Source of the DNA: Ophiosphaerella korrae
Lineage: Eukaryota > Ascomycota > Dothideomycetes > Pleosporales > Phaeosphaeriaceae
Reading direction: 5' to 3'
DNA length: 64,000 nucleotides
Assembly: GCA_028456385.1 (NCBI GenBank)
Contig: JALNQF010000100.1
Coordinates: 62,001-126,000 of the forward strand
The translations under genes were made by a program, and so were the position numbers. Shown here piece by piece: positions 10,765-21,472 of the stretch. The number at the start of each line of letters is the position of its first letter. Within the stretch, counting starts at the first letter, position 1. The notes under the pieces are model-generated. The model was not told the DNA's origin. It saw nothing but the letters and a program-made list of their open reading frames with translations, and made no database searches.

Positions 10765-11520
10765 TCAGCCACCATCTAGGCAAGGGAAGGATTTGATAAC
10801 TTAAATCAAGGGTCAAGGGGGGGGGGGGGGGTTTTGGGATATAAGTAATCGTGATGGCCAAGGAAGCTTAGGTTTTCGTGGGGGTTGTGGGGTTCGTGGC
10901 AGAAGCAACAGAGGTGTAGGACAATAAAGGACGTCAACGGGACGTGTCAGCCGAGCAAACAACTGAGGAAAAAAAGGAAAAAAAAAATTTAGTGCACGAA
11001 AAGTGTGTTTATTTTAAAATTATTATTTTAGGATTGGAACTGAGCGAAAGTAGATGAAAGAATGTCGCGGAGACACCGGCACTGTACATCAATATCGAAC
11101 AAACTCAATTACAATACCTTCAAGTGACACAACGGCGTATGCGACTCAAATCTCGATTGAATTGTAAATATTTCAAAGCTAAAGACGATAGTATGTAGAA
11201 ATCTTTAGAATATGACCCAAAGTGAGGTAAACTGTTTGAGCTAAGCGGGCGAATGTCAATGCTCGGCTCAATATTCACCTGAGGCGGCAACTCTTTCACT
11301 TTCACCTTCCCGTGCCTTGGCGTTCGATCTCGTGGCTGTAATAGCTGCCTTGAGGCTGGTTGAGTAACCCGCCGTTTACACAATAACTCCATCCACCTTA
11401 ACTTTGCTCAGCTTGCTTACGACGCTCACTCAACGCTTAGTTGGATGGCAACTCAACCTCCGCCCACACACTTCTTTTGAACCAAAACTAGCTAGGCCTT
11501 CTGCGGAAAACGAAAGCGTT
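10765..11520. other. intergenic region between nuclease copies B and C
   Basis: 756 bp without a supported gene. It contains a 15-base G run, G-rich repeats around 10870-10920 and an A-run near 10970. In-frame codons upstream of the chosen ATG of copy C stay open from about 11404 but lack an ATG, so part could be a 5' UTR or an unrecognised 5' exon. Confidence 0.5.
10817..10831. repeat. homopolymer G15
   Basis: Fifteen consecutive G just past the stop of nuclease paralogue B, followed by TTTTGGG. Such runs are unstable and error-prone in sequencing. Confidence 0.85.
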
Positions 11521-12984
11521 ATGCCTGGAAGCTGGGCATCCATTGTAGCATGCCCCAAGCCGGCGCCTACTCCCGAGGAACGTTGGAAAAACCTCGTCTC
11601 CACTTTTGACTCTCAACCTATGCGTCTCACCCTCCTCCAAGTACTTGGACTCCTCGAGGTCCATTACAAGCTAAAAGAATCGCCCGCCGCACCCCTCGTC
11701 GAGCACTCGGTCGTTATCGGAGTCGATACAGAGGCTTGGACTTCGAACACAGATGAGATGACAGAAATTGGATTGGTTATTGCAGAGTACAAAGACGGCA
11801 AGGAGCTGAAAGGAGACGTGGGCCTTTTTGCGGAGAATCTTCTTTGTAGTATCAAATACCACCATCTGCGAATTTGGGAAAATGCGCATCTCAGGACGAG
11901 CGCGGAGTGGATGCGCGGTCCGGAAGGTAATCGCTTTGGCCAGTCACGCTTCGTTACCTTCACCGAGGCTAGAGCCATCCTAGATGAGATCTTGAATCAG
12001 CCGATTGTTTCTTCTGACCCCTCCCTTGCTGGTCTTAAGCGACCGGTCATCCTTATCGGCCATGCTCTTGTACACGACAGAGATAATCTACGAAAGGATG
12101 GGTTGCAATATGATTTCAAGCAACATGGCACTGTAGTCAAAGAAATCGATACGCAGAAATTAACGAAAGAGGTTCATGCTTGGGTCGATAAAACGAACCC
12201 TAATAACGAGATTGGGTTAGACAAGTTGTGTGAGGAGGTTTTCGGATTTGAGCATGAAGATGCTCACACCGCGCTCAACGACGCAGCTCGTACCGTCATA
12301 TGTGCCGTGAACCTTGCGCTCGGAACATGGAAGAAGAACAGAAGGAGAGAGGGGAAAATGCAAGAAGTGGTACGGCGCATTGAGGAGCACTCGCAACTCA
12401 CCTTTTCGTCCATCTGGGGCACCAAATACTGCTGCACGCGCTGTGGCGGCCGTGACCATGATAGCACCAAGCAACAGTGCAACATCCCAGTGTGTTGCGA
12501 AGCTTGTAAGCGCTTTGATGAAGTTTCGTTCAATCTCAGTGAACAAGATCAAGCAGGTCATGTTCATAGCCACCTCGAGCAGTTCTGTATGCACGTCGCC
12601 CACTTCAGCGGCTGGAGGCGTCGTGTTACAGACGCGCGTCGCAAGCGTAATCCCCTTCCACCTGGCCCGCCCTCTGGCTCACATCCATGGTCTGATTGGC
12701 GAGGTAAATGGCCTATGAATTCTGAAAGTGACGCATTACTCCTCCCGGATATGCCTGAGATTAATCAAGTAGCAAAAGCCGCACGCATTCCACTTGCAAC
12801 CTCAACTCCACCATTGGGCGTCAAGGTCGTTGCGTTCCAGTCGACTGGTCGTGCCCATGCCGAGCGACTGCGACGTGTTCGGAGGAAGACTCAGCACCCT
12901 TCGTTTGAGAGCACGGCAAAGGAGAATTGCACAACTTTCAAAGATACATGGCAGGCGGATGATGCGTGGAATGGAAAGGTATGA
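11521..12984 (+). CDS. DEDDh 3'-5' exonuclease-like protein with CCHC zinc knuckle, paralogue C
   Basis: Single-exon gene, 487 aa from the first in-frame ATG (the frame is open about 120 bp further upstream without an ATG). All five catalytic residues are visible: ExoI GVDTEAW (D69, E71), ExoII IGHALVHD (H181, D186), ExoIII DAHTALND (H249, D254). The block GPEGNRFGQSRFVTF between ExoI and ExoII is shared with paralogue B. After WGTKYC comes a stretched knuckle C305-x2-C308-x4-H313-x6-C320, then C325/C326-x2-C329 and a His-rich group HVHSH...FCMH (347-358). The C-terminal 100 residues are basic and unstructured. Gene order, orientation and shared architecture show local tandem duplication, but protein divergence from B is large, so the duplication is not recent. 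Confidence 0.82.
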   Translation: MPGSWASIVACPKPAPTPEERWKNLVSTFDSQPMRLTLLQVLGLLEVHYKLKESPAAPLVEHSVVIGVDTEAWTSNTDEMTEIGLVIAEYKDGKELKGDVGLFAENLLCSIKYHHLRIWENAHLRTSAEWMRGPEGNRFGQSRFVTFTEARAILDEILNQPIVSSDPSLAGLKRPVILIGHALVHDRDNLRKDGLQYDFKQHGTVVKEIDTQKLTKEVHAWVDKTNPNNEIGLDKLCEEVFGFEHEDAHTALNDAARTVICAVNLALGTWKKNRRREGKMQEVVRRIEEHSQLTFSSIWGTKYCCTRCGGRDHDSTKQQCNIPVCCEACKRFDEVSFNLSEQDQAGHVHSHLEQFCMHVAHFSGWRRRVTDARRKRNPLPPGPPSGSHPWSDWRGKWPMNSESDALLLPDMPEINQVAKAARIPLATSTPPLGVKVVAFQSTGRAHAERLRRVRRKTQHPSFESTAKENCTTFKDTWQADDAWNGKV

Positions 12985-13631
12985 TAAGCGCAGTACCATA
13001 TAATGTTTTTCGAGTAAGGTTATACAATGTTGGGGTTTGGTTTGGGGCATCTTAGGTTTCTTTTTTCTATAGGAACGGAACAATGCAGAAATACGGACAT
13101 TCGAAATTTCTGAATAGTCAACCCTATGGCAGCTAAAGTCCAGTGATCGACCCATGGTATTTATGACGAATGGTCGTTTGGAAGAAAGCAGCTTGGGTTT
13201 TTACGAATAGATGTATAAGAAATTTCCAATCAAAATGATTGTGTTCTTTCACTCTAAAGATTACTAGAAAAGGTAAGAAGAGAAGAAAAATGCCCAGTTA
13301 TAATAAATGAACTTCTAACCTTGAAATAGGCGTAGAGGATAGATATACTAGGGCACTCATCGATTCGTGGGTTAGTTCTGCCTTTGACGGAAATTTTGAT
13401 GGATTAAGATTTTCCACCTAGCATACCTGAAATATTGCTATATTGCTGACGACAACGGGTGGCTGGCGGGGTGAAGTTCGAAAAACCCGGGAAAGGAAAG
13501 TGGAGTCTAGCGCGCCGTCCGAACCCATCTGCGAACTCGTTCATCATCCATTAGAAGGCAAGATATTTCGCCTATCGCCCATAGTAGAAAATACTTTTTT
13601 TCCTCTCTTGGCTGGTGTGTAATAACTAAGC
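12985..13631. other. intergenic region before the HET gene
   Basis: AT-rich spacer of about 650 bp. I see no gene, RNA or repeat that I can support in it. Confidence 0.5.
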
Positions 13632-15608
13632 ATGCGATGCATTACCTGTGGCAATCTATCATACCAAAACGAAAGCCGAACGCACGTTATTTCCCTCTCG
13701 GCCTTGATATCAGCAGCTGAAGGCGGCTGTTCATCCTGCAACTTACTCCGTTACGGAGTCTTTGCCGTACTTGGCTATGAAGACTACGACCGAATTGAAA
13801 TAGACCAATTCGTGCTTCGAAAGGAAGGAGAAGAACGACATACGTACCCTCTCACTGTATATGCAGTGGTTGCGGAAGACCATAAAGTTCAGGTAGACTT
13901 CTATACAGACAATTGTATGTATAAAGAGTTTTCGTAGGCGAAAGTAAAGGTTAACGAATTTACAGTTGCAGTGCACAAAGAATGGCCACTCATTCCTGTT
14001 GCCCCGCATATATCTTCCGACTCTTCATCTGCAGAATGCCTCCAACAAGCGAAGGGCTGGCTGCAACATTGTCTCCATACACACACTGAATGCTACTCAA
14101 GTGGAGAACTAGAAGCTTCAGATACAAAACTTCCATCGAGGGTGATTGCGGTTGGAAACGAATCACGGGATCCATGCCTATACGAAGCTCACGCCAACGA
14201 ATTTGGGGTATACGCCGCACTTAGTTACTGTTGGGGGACGACGCGTGCCTTTACAACGACACTAGCCACCTTACAAGCTAGAAAGCAAGGGTTTACCCTC
14301 TCTGATTTGCCAAGCACATGTCGAGACGCTGTCCTCGTTGCTAGAGCCCTTGGGCTATCATACATATGGATTGACTCCCTCTGTATCATACAAGACTCCA
14401 AGGAGGACTGGGAAAAAGAGGCAGCAAAGATGTGTGACGTTTACTCTAATGCAGTTGTCACGCTTGCTAGCCTGGATTCCCCTGATAGCGACACTGGCCT
14501 CTTTATTTCAGATAAAGCCCGACAAACAACCTACCTCTCATGCATCCTGAGTGATGGCAGTCCGGGATACGTTTATGTTAGGAAGCATTACACGAGGCTC
14601 TTGATGGGGTTTTTACATGCTGACCGCGCTCCGCCGCCGGGTGATGACTTTGGAGGTGTACTGCAGACGCGCGGTTGGACGTTGCAAGAAATCACATTAT
14701 CACCACGCATTTTATGGTTTTCTGCCTGGGAATTGGCTTGGAGCTGCAGATCCGAGACGGCATGCGAGTGTGAGCCCATACTTACCTCGCAACTCATGAA
14801 GAGAAGTGCTACCAGGCTTACAACCCTCGCGCGGCGAAACGAACCGGTGGAATGGTTGACCATGTGGCGCGATTTCGTTCAGATCTTTACTCGGCGGAAA
14901 CTAACGCACCAGACAGATCAGCTGCCAGCCCTGACAGGTATAGCAACAGCAATGTCAGAGCGCATTAGTGGACGATACTATGCAGGATTATGGGAAGACC
15001 AGCTAGGCAAGAATCTGCTTTGGCATACCAATTGGTTTGTGCTACCAACGGACGAAGAGGCACCGCAACGACCTTCGGTTCCCGAGGAGTACTCTCCAAG
15101 CTGGAGTTGGGCATCTATTGCAGGACCAATATGGTTCGTTAGTATGACGCACAAGCCGGCATATCAAGAAACCTGGCAGATTCAAGAGGTAGATTTCGAA
15201 GCTTCGACATCGAATAACTTTGGCCCCGGGCAAGGATTGATTGTGATTGACGGTGTTGTTCTTGAACTTGTTATTTCAGGCAGCTATTTTGTTTGTCCAT
15301 CAGGAGGAGAATATTTCCGCTTCGCTGACACAGAAGATTCCTGGTTCCCAGACCGCATGGATTCACAAGCTGTCGAAGGGGTGGCTGCGTCAAAGCTGTT
15401 TTTCGTCTTTGCTGGCGTGCTATGCAGACTGGCGAATACGAAGCGAGAATGGTTTGAGAAATTTGTGGGGCTAGTCATGGAGAAAACGGCGACGGATGTT
15501 TATAGAAGATTAGGTCTCGTCGAGGCAGACTTCGACACTGAGTCCTGTAATGGTGATTGGCCACAATGGAGCAGCAGGGGCAGCCAAGAGAGAATCAGAC
15601 TAGGATAA
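13632..15608 (+). CDS. HET-domain (heterokaryon incompatibility) protein
   Basis: Two exons: 13632-13914 and 13966-15608, joined by a 51-nt GTATGT...TTTACAG intron, 641 aa. The N-terminus has CITC and SSCNLL cysteine pairs typical of many HET proteins. The HET domain starts near residue 177 with YAALSYCWG and continues through LPSTCRDAV, ALGLSYIWIDSLCIIQD, DWEKEAAKM and VYSNAVVTL, all hallmark blocks. Further on are RGWTLQEITLSPRILWF and the late PSWSWASI motif. No NACHT, WD or ankyrin repeats follow, so this is the stand-alone HET type. HET proteins trigger cell death on encountering non-self in fungi; partner and specificity cannot be read from sequence. It directly follows the nuclease array on the same strand. 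Confidence 0.93.
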
Positions 15609-15766
15609 GCTGGGAAAGGCCCGGTTGATGCCAAGCCTTGCGTCATGGTCACCTCTGGCAGCCGCATACTCAGCAATCGACACTGTCAAGATGCGAGATA
15701 TAGCATCAGCAAAGCTGTTGTGCCTCCTGTATCTGGAAGGCTACGGCTGAAATCTGCCATCCAATC

Positions 15767-17314
15767 ATGTTGCATCACACCATTGCGAACTACATCTTTA
15801 TTCGCACCATCATCTTCGCTCTGCGCGCCGTCACGCCACTGTCCATTTTCACCGTATCCTTTAGCATCGCTGAGCCGCCACATAACGCCTTTCGCCGGTT
15901 TCTGCTAGTATGGAGCCTGGTCGAGACTCTCTTCTGGACGGTTGTTTTCATACCCCGCAAGCGCGCGCTGCAAGCTCCCGCCCAGCACCCGCCTTGTCCT
16001 AGCAAGGACGAAAGGAAAGAGCTGTTTTGGAGATGCTGGGACAAGATACCGCATCCTGAGTACTTCCTCAGTCGCTGGTTTCTAGGCGCACGGCCCGGCG
16101 AGATCAAAGCGGACAATTTGCGCGAGTTCTACGAATGGGCTCTCTTGAACAGAGGGACCGAAACCGAAGCTGCCAAAATTAAGAGATCGCAGGAGCATCC
16201 CCAAGAATGCCTACAAGAAGCAGAAGAGCTAGATGCCTATGTCCAAGGCGTGGAAACGCTGCTTGGCAGAAAGATCAAACCTGGTCGAGGCAGTGCACAG
16301 AGTTTGAGACTGACCGTCGACGCGGTCAACATATCGCACCGGCCTGTCATCTGGTACATCATTGTTATGTTTGTCGATACCTTCACAGCAGCCCACTTGC
16401 GATACATCGGCTTCTCCTTATATCGTACCCACCTGCCATCTGCACTCGCCATCTTTCCGCCACGGCCAGCGGCTTTATTCACCCGCCGCATATCCCCGGC
16501 CACCGATTTGAGCTACTGGTACCGACCACACACATCTAAAACTCGCCTTCCGCTTCTGTTCATACATGGTATTGGAATCGGCCTATATCCATATGCAAAG
16601 TTCTTTGATGAGATCAATAAGTTTGATCAAATAGATGGAGACGGAGAGATTGGTATCATCGCTGTGGAACTGATGCCTATCAGTTTTCGCATCACGGGAC
16701 CTATCCTTGACCGGGATGAGACATGTCGCCAGATCAACATAATACTTGAGCGTCACGGGTTTGAAAAGGTTGTCCTTGCCTCCCACTCGTACGGCTCCGT
16801 CGTTTCAACGCATCTTCTCCAGAACCCCACTACCGCTACGAAGATTGGTCCTATACTTTTAGTCGACCCAGTAACCTTCCTTATACATCTTCCAGACGTT
16901 GCGTATAACTTCACAGCTCGTAAACCAAGGACCGCAAACGAACATCAACTATATTACTTCGCATCTCTCGACATGATGGTCGCGCACACGCTTGCACGGC
17001 ACTTCTTCTGGGCAAATAACCTTTTGTGGAAAGAAAACTTGCGTGGAAGGGATGTTACAGTCAGTTTAGGTGGCCGAGACTTGATAGTTGACACCGAGAC
17101 GGTGGGCAAATACTTGAATGGGGTCGATTTGAAGAGCGAAGACAGACAGTGGAAAGATCACGAATGGAGTGGCAATGGTCTGGAGACGATCTGGTGGCCT
17201 ACTGTGGATCACGCGCAGGTTTTCGAGCGCAAGGACGGTAGAGCCAAGCTGGCTCAAGTTCTGAGGGAGTATAGCAAGCGCAGACAAGAGGAAGAAGTGG
17301 AGGTAGGGCATTGA
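15767..17314 (+). CDS. membrane-associated alpha/beta-hydrolase
   Basis: Intronless, 515 aa. Two hydrophobic segments at the N-terminus (about 8-34 and 44-62) and another at 193-205 suggest membrane anchoring. The hydrolase fold begins around 262 with LLFIHGIGIG (oxyanion loop). The nucleophile elbow is ASHSYGS with Ser341, a G-to-S variant of GxSxG. Likely remaining triad members are Asp438 in GGRDLIVD and His482 in VDHAQVF. Length and layout match a fungal family of uncharacterised membrane hydrolases; substrate is unknown, with lipid ester or acyl transfer plausible. It starts 159 bp after the HET gene on the same strand. The start at 15767 is the first ATG that gives the complete N-terminal hydrophobic segment. 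Confidence 0.82.
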   Translation: MLHHTIANYIFIRTIIFALRAVTPLSIFTVSFSIAEPPHNAFRRFLLVWSLVETLFWTVVFIPRKRALQAPAQHPPCPSKDERKELFWRCWDKIPHPEYFLSRWFLGARPGEIKADNLREFYEWALLNRGTETEAAKIKRSQEHPQECLQEAEELDAYVQGVETLLGRKIKPGRGSAQSLRLTVDAVNISHRPVIWYIIVMFVDTFTAAHLRYIGFSLYRTHLPSALAIFPPRPAALFTRRISPATDLSYWYRPHTSKTRLPLLFIHGIGIGLYPYAKFFDEINKFDQIDGDGEIGIIAVELMPISFRITGPILDRDETCRQINIILERHGFEKVVLASHSYGSVVSTHLLQNPTTATKIGPILLVDPVTFLIHLPDVAYNFTARKPRTANEHQLYYFASLDMMVAHTLARHFFWANNLLWKENLRGRDVTVSLGGRDLIVDTETVGKYLNGVDLKSEDRQWKDHEWSGNGLETIWWPTVDHAQVFERKDGRAKLAQVLREYSKRRQEEEVEVGH

Positions 17315-17926
17315 ATTATGCCGGCACGAGTGCGACATCCTGCTAGGTAGGTGTATATAACACTATTATCACTCAGTGTCAGAAGGTCTTCCAGCCTAGA
17401 CTTGGTGTAGCGGCTGCAATTGTGATGGCCCAACTGCTTTACAAAATGGTGATGCTCTAGCGACGAAGTTGGCCCGGGTTACTCGATTGCTTTGGACCAG
17501 AAAGTACATCTAGCAATAAATCGAAAAATCCAACCTAGCGTTGTCAATCGTGTAATAGGGATGCTCCACAAATCTATGATTTATTGTTATATCATCACAC
17601 ATCTGATAGTTGTCACAGACAGTTATACACAGGCACATTTAAGTCAAGGTTTAGATTTACGTTGATTCCGGAATTATAGGTATCAAAATGAAACTTCCCA
17701 TCACGAAAGCAAACAAAAAATAATATCCAAATACCTTTGAGCAAACATGAGATTGAGGAAAATGCGGAGAATCTACCGAGTCAGTGTGGTCCGAGACTGA
17801 ACAATACTGAACCACCTCAAATTTTTATCATCTTTTAATATGTAACCTTAAACACCAGTTGAATGGGTTGTTCTAAATAGTTGAGTGCTCCTTTTCTTCT
17901 GTCTATGCAATGATTTGTCTCTACTT
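17315..17926. other. convergent intergenic region
   Basis: AT-rich 3' region between the alpha/beta-hydrolase and the phosphoglycerate dehydrogenase gene, which end toward each other. Nothing else seen. Confidence 0.55.
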
Positions 17927-19879
17927 CTAAAAGTTCACAACACTCACCTCCAAAATACCCTCCGGCCCAACCAGCGCCTTCTGCACATCCTCGCTGACTG
18001 GCTTGTCTACACCTAAGATCATAAGTGCTTCGTTGCTTCCAGAATTCCCGTTGCCATTCTGCTTCTCCTCATCCTCGTCCAATGGCGCAACCGACATAAA
18101 TTTGATATTTACGCCTGCCTTTCCGAGTAGATTCCCCACAAAACCAATCTTGCCGCATGAATCGAAGTTGCGGCAGATGAGAAGGGTGCCCCGCGGTACA
18201 AATTCACCTTTGAATCGATCAAGACGGCTAATGAAGGGTTTGTCCCCTGAGACAAAGCCTTGGATAATCTGGTCTTCGTACTCTTGGGGTTTGAGAGTGC
18301 GTGATGTAGAAGGTGAATTGGCACGAGAATTGGTAGAACGAGCGTGAGAAGTTGATCGAGTAGCGCGCGCACGTAATGTGATGAACGAGGAGTACGGTTT
18401 GTCGTCGACGTTTTCGCGAGAACGTTGCTCATTGATAAGAATGCCACGTTCTTTAGCCACAAGCTCTGCATTTACTATATTTATATTGTTGGATGAAGTG
18501 ATGGGCGCCAAAAGGCCCTTCACAAGCGCAGCAAAAAGCGGCTTGGTTGTATTGATATTCGCTAGCTTTCCTTCGTAAGTTATATCGAACGTTGTGCGGA
18601 AAGAGTCCAATTTCACAGAGTAGTGTTGCGTATAAAGGGTACCTATCTTTTCGACTAGGTTGACAAATGGTTGCAGTGTCCGGTATTCTTCTGGAAGTAT
18701 GATGGGTGCGTTGACAGCAGAGCGAGGTAGTTCCCCTGAGAGGATCGACACGACTTGTTCGCAAACGTCGATTGATACGTTTTCTTGGGCTTCCTTGGTA
18801 GAGGCGCCGAGATGGGGGGTTGCAACAACTTTGGGATGAGCGATAAGCCGGGTCGCTGAGGAGCCGGGCTGCGGTGGTTCAGAAGTGAAAACATCAATAC
18901 CGGCTCCACCAATCGTTCCAGCGTCTAATGCTTCCACCAGTGCATCTTCGTCAATCATACCACCCCTGGCAACATTCAAAATGATGGCTGTCTTTTTCAT
19001 TGTCCCCAACTCTGCCTTACCGATCATGCCTTTTGTTGAAGCAATAAGGGGTGTGTGGAGAGTCAAAAAATCTGCTTCTTTCAGTAACTCTGCAAGGGTT
19101 GATCTTAGAGAGACTGATGCAGCTGCAGCCAGATTTGGGTTTGCATATGGGTCGTAAGCGATCAAACGCATTCCTAGACCATTTGCAATTCGGGCCACTG
19201 TCAGGCCAACTACCAAGGGAGTAAGTAATCAGGTAGCGATGGGAATACCGATACTGACCTTTGCCCAAACCGACGATTGCGAGTGTTTTGCCCTTAGCTT
19301 CCACGCCAACTAATCGACCTCGTTCCCACTTTCCAGCCTTGATACTCTGCGCCGCATCGCCTATGTTACGGGCCACTGCCATCATTACTAGTTGGAGTTT
19401 AGTGTCTGAAACATTATTACCATTTAGGTGCTTACAAGCAATTGTGTGCTCTGCGGCTGCATTGATGTTTCCGCTGGGGCTATTAACCACAATAATCCCA
19501 AGAGTTGTAGCACCTATATACACAATCAGAGTAAATAGAGCGTAGGGGTCGAAGGAGATGCACTTTGAACATCTACATTGTCAACGCCTTTATGAATTAG
19601 CATTAGGATTCTTCATAAATCCTGTGCTTTAAACCTACCTACGCCAGCTCGGGCAACGACTTTCAACTTCTTCGCTGCATTCAGAAGGTCTGCTGTCACT
19701 TTCGTTTCTGAGCGGACAATGAGAGCTTCATATTCGCTAATGATACTCTTCAGTTCATCTGCACTTAGGCCCTTTCTTTCGTCTACCTCGAAACTGTCTT
19801 TCAGTAAAGCCAGGCCATCCGGTGAGACCTTCTCGGGGATCAGAATCTTGGGTTTGGTAGTGGGAACAATGATAGCCAT
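17927..19879 (-). CDS. SER33: D-3-phosphoglycerate dehydrogenase
   Basis: Five exons on the minus strand: 19879-19639, 19587-19564, 19513-19436, 19387-19259, 19209-17927; 584 aa. Oxidises 3-phosphoglycerate with NAD, the first committed step of serine synthesis in the cytosol. Visible blocks: VARAGVG then VDNVDV, VVNSPSGN, AAAEHTIA, Rossmann loop GLGKVG, ARGGMIDEDAL and catalytic His in PHLGAST. The C-terminal part has an intervening domain and a terminal ACT regulatory domain (CGKIGFVGNLLGKAGVNI...LGVDKP). An S/R/T-rich insert of about 50 residues near residue 430 interrupts the region between them; it is acyclic low complexity and may be lineage-specific. Exon 2 is only 24 nt and its following donor is the unusual GTGCAT. 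The start chosen (MAIIVPTTK, TCACTATGG context) is six codons inside an alternative ATG at 19897. Confidence 0.94.
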
Positions 19880-20331
19880 AGTGAAGAATGAAGTCAATGT
19901 TATAGAGTAGGACCTGATTGAGGCATTTATATTACTTTTTCTGGGGAATTTAATTGTCCGCTATCGGACCTTTTGTAATAAAGAATTGTACCAGCTGGCA
20001 CTTCTCTGTGTGACGACGCATTAGGTCTTACTAGCTAGTTCAGGATCCTAGCTTTACCCCGCCCCCGCGACCCCACGCGTTTCACCAGTTGTGAATATTA
20101 TGTAGGTACGCAATAAAACACCCCGAGTCGTAGCATTTGGCTGCGGTAATGAACAGAAAGCACGTGTGAGTTGGGAGCAAGATTGGAGCTTGGCCAAAGT
20201 TGCGGTTCTACTTCATTGACACTGGACGATCAACCCCTCTAGGAAGGTAGTGGTTTGCTTGCTGTGCATGCTGCACGGATGCTGCACAGACTGATTAGCG
20301 GCAGGTCGTGTGGGGGAGACCCGTCGCCTAT
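19880..20331. other. intergenic region upstream of phosphoglycerate dehydrogenase
   Basis: 452 bp that must hold the promoter of the serine gene and the 3' end of the glyoxalase gene. I looked for a Gcn4/CPC1 core (TGACTC) and did not see one. Short GC-rich patch near 20055-20075. Confidence 0.5.
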
Positions 20332-21472
20332 TTAGCAATTGCTGCGTGTCTTTAGTTTCTCATTTTGCACAACCTCGATCCAGTAGCCATCAGGGTCTGT
20401 GGAGCATGTCAGCTGCCAGTAGGCTTAAAAGGTAAAACATTGGCAAGACAGTACTCACCCAGCACAAATGCAAGTTCCTTCATACGTCCATCAGTAAGCC
20501 TCTTCTTCCAGTTGACTTTCTTGTCTTCGAAGCGAGTGCATGCCGCATTTAAATCGTCGACTGAAATACATATGTGTCCAAACCCTTGGGGTTCATCATT
20601 GCCATTATGGTACTTAAAGTTTGCGTCATTCTCGGTACCGTAGTTCCAAGTCAGTTCGAGAAGGCCTTCATGGTCAGCAATAGGATTGACACCGTTTGCA
20701 GTTTTCTCAGGTGCAGGTGATCCGTAGCCGAGGAAGTACAAGTTGAATCCAGCATTTGGTGATTCTGATGTCCGCTTGAGCTGCATGCCCATGACATCTT
20801 GGTAGAATTTGAGCGACACGTCCTTGTCTTTGACACGGATCATGGTGTGATTCTACTCACGTTAGTCTCGTAGCGGTTTTCTAGATTATATCTCATACCA
20901 AACGATATGTGCTTGTGTCGGTATCCTTAACGTTCTCAGTCTCCTCCAATGGCCTTTGGCCAATCACCTCAACCCAGTATCCGTCCGGATCAAGCACAAA
21001 AGCGATGTGGCGCATACGGCCGTCAGTAAGCTTCTTCTGAAACTTGTAGCCTGCATCTTCAAGGCGTTGGCATGCGGCTTGAAGGTTGTCTACCGATATG
21101 CACAGGTGACCAAAGCCTTTGTGGGGCTCAGTATTGCCATTGGCGATTTTGTAGTTGGGATCATTCTCGGTACCATAGTTATGGGTGAGCTCGACGATGC
21201 CTTCGCGATCCATCCAGTGGTTGCCATGGGATACTGCTTTGGGGCTATCATATGCGAGGAAATAGAGGTCGAATTTGGCCTCGGGCATCTGGATCTTGTT
21301 GATCATGCTCATTCCCAGGAACTGATAAAACTCGACACTCCGCTTGGGATCCTTCACACGGAGCCTGTTGTATGTTAGTAGGTAGTCAATAGCCAATGGG
21401 CGCGGCAGATGGTGCTTATGGAGGTGCTCACATGGAGTGGTTGAGCTTGTATTTGCTCGGGTCGGTAGCCAT
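20332..21472 (-). CDS. GLO1: Lactoylglutathione lyase (glyoxalase I), two-domain form
   Basis: Four exons: 21472-21432, 21364-20899, 20852-20459, 20396-20332; 321 aa, the size of yeast Glo1. Isomerises the methylglyoxal-glutathione hemithioacetal to S-lactoylglutathione, detoxifying a glycolytic by-product. Two tandem VOC/glyoxalase domains are plain. Domain 1 has MLRVKDPKRSVEFYQ, IVELTHNYGTE, GFGHLCISVDN and FVLDPDGYWVEVI. Domain 2 has MIRVKDKDVSLKFYQ, LLELTWNYGTE, GFGHICISVDD and DPDGYWIEVV. The metal-ligand positions (Glu in VELTHNYG/LELTWNYG, His in FGHLC/FGHIC, Glu in WVEVI/WIEVV) are retained in both. Exon joins restore NHSMLRVKD and LNHTMIRVKD, each domain beginning right after an intron, consistent with an ancient duplication of a single-domain unit. 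Confidence 0.96.

Noticed and set aside
13632..13971. HET gene appearing as two separate ORFs (possible frameshift)
   Set aside because: A 51-nt intron with consensus GTATGT donor and TTTACAG acceptor joins them in frame.
17927..19897. Phosphoglycerate dehydrogenase appearing broken into several frames
   Set aside because: Four short GT-AG introns restore every conserved block; it is not a pseudogene.
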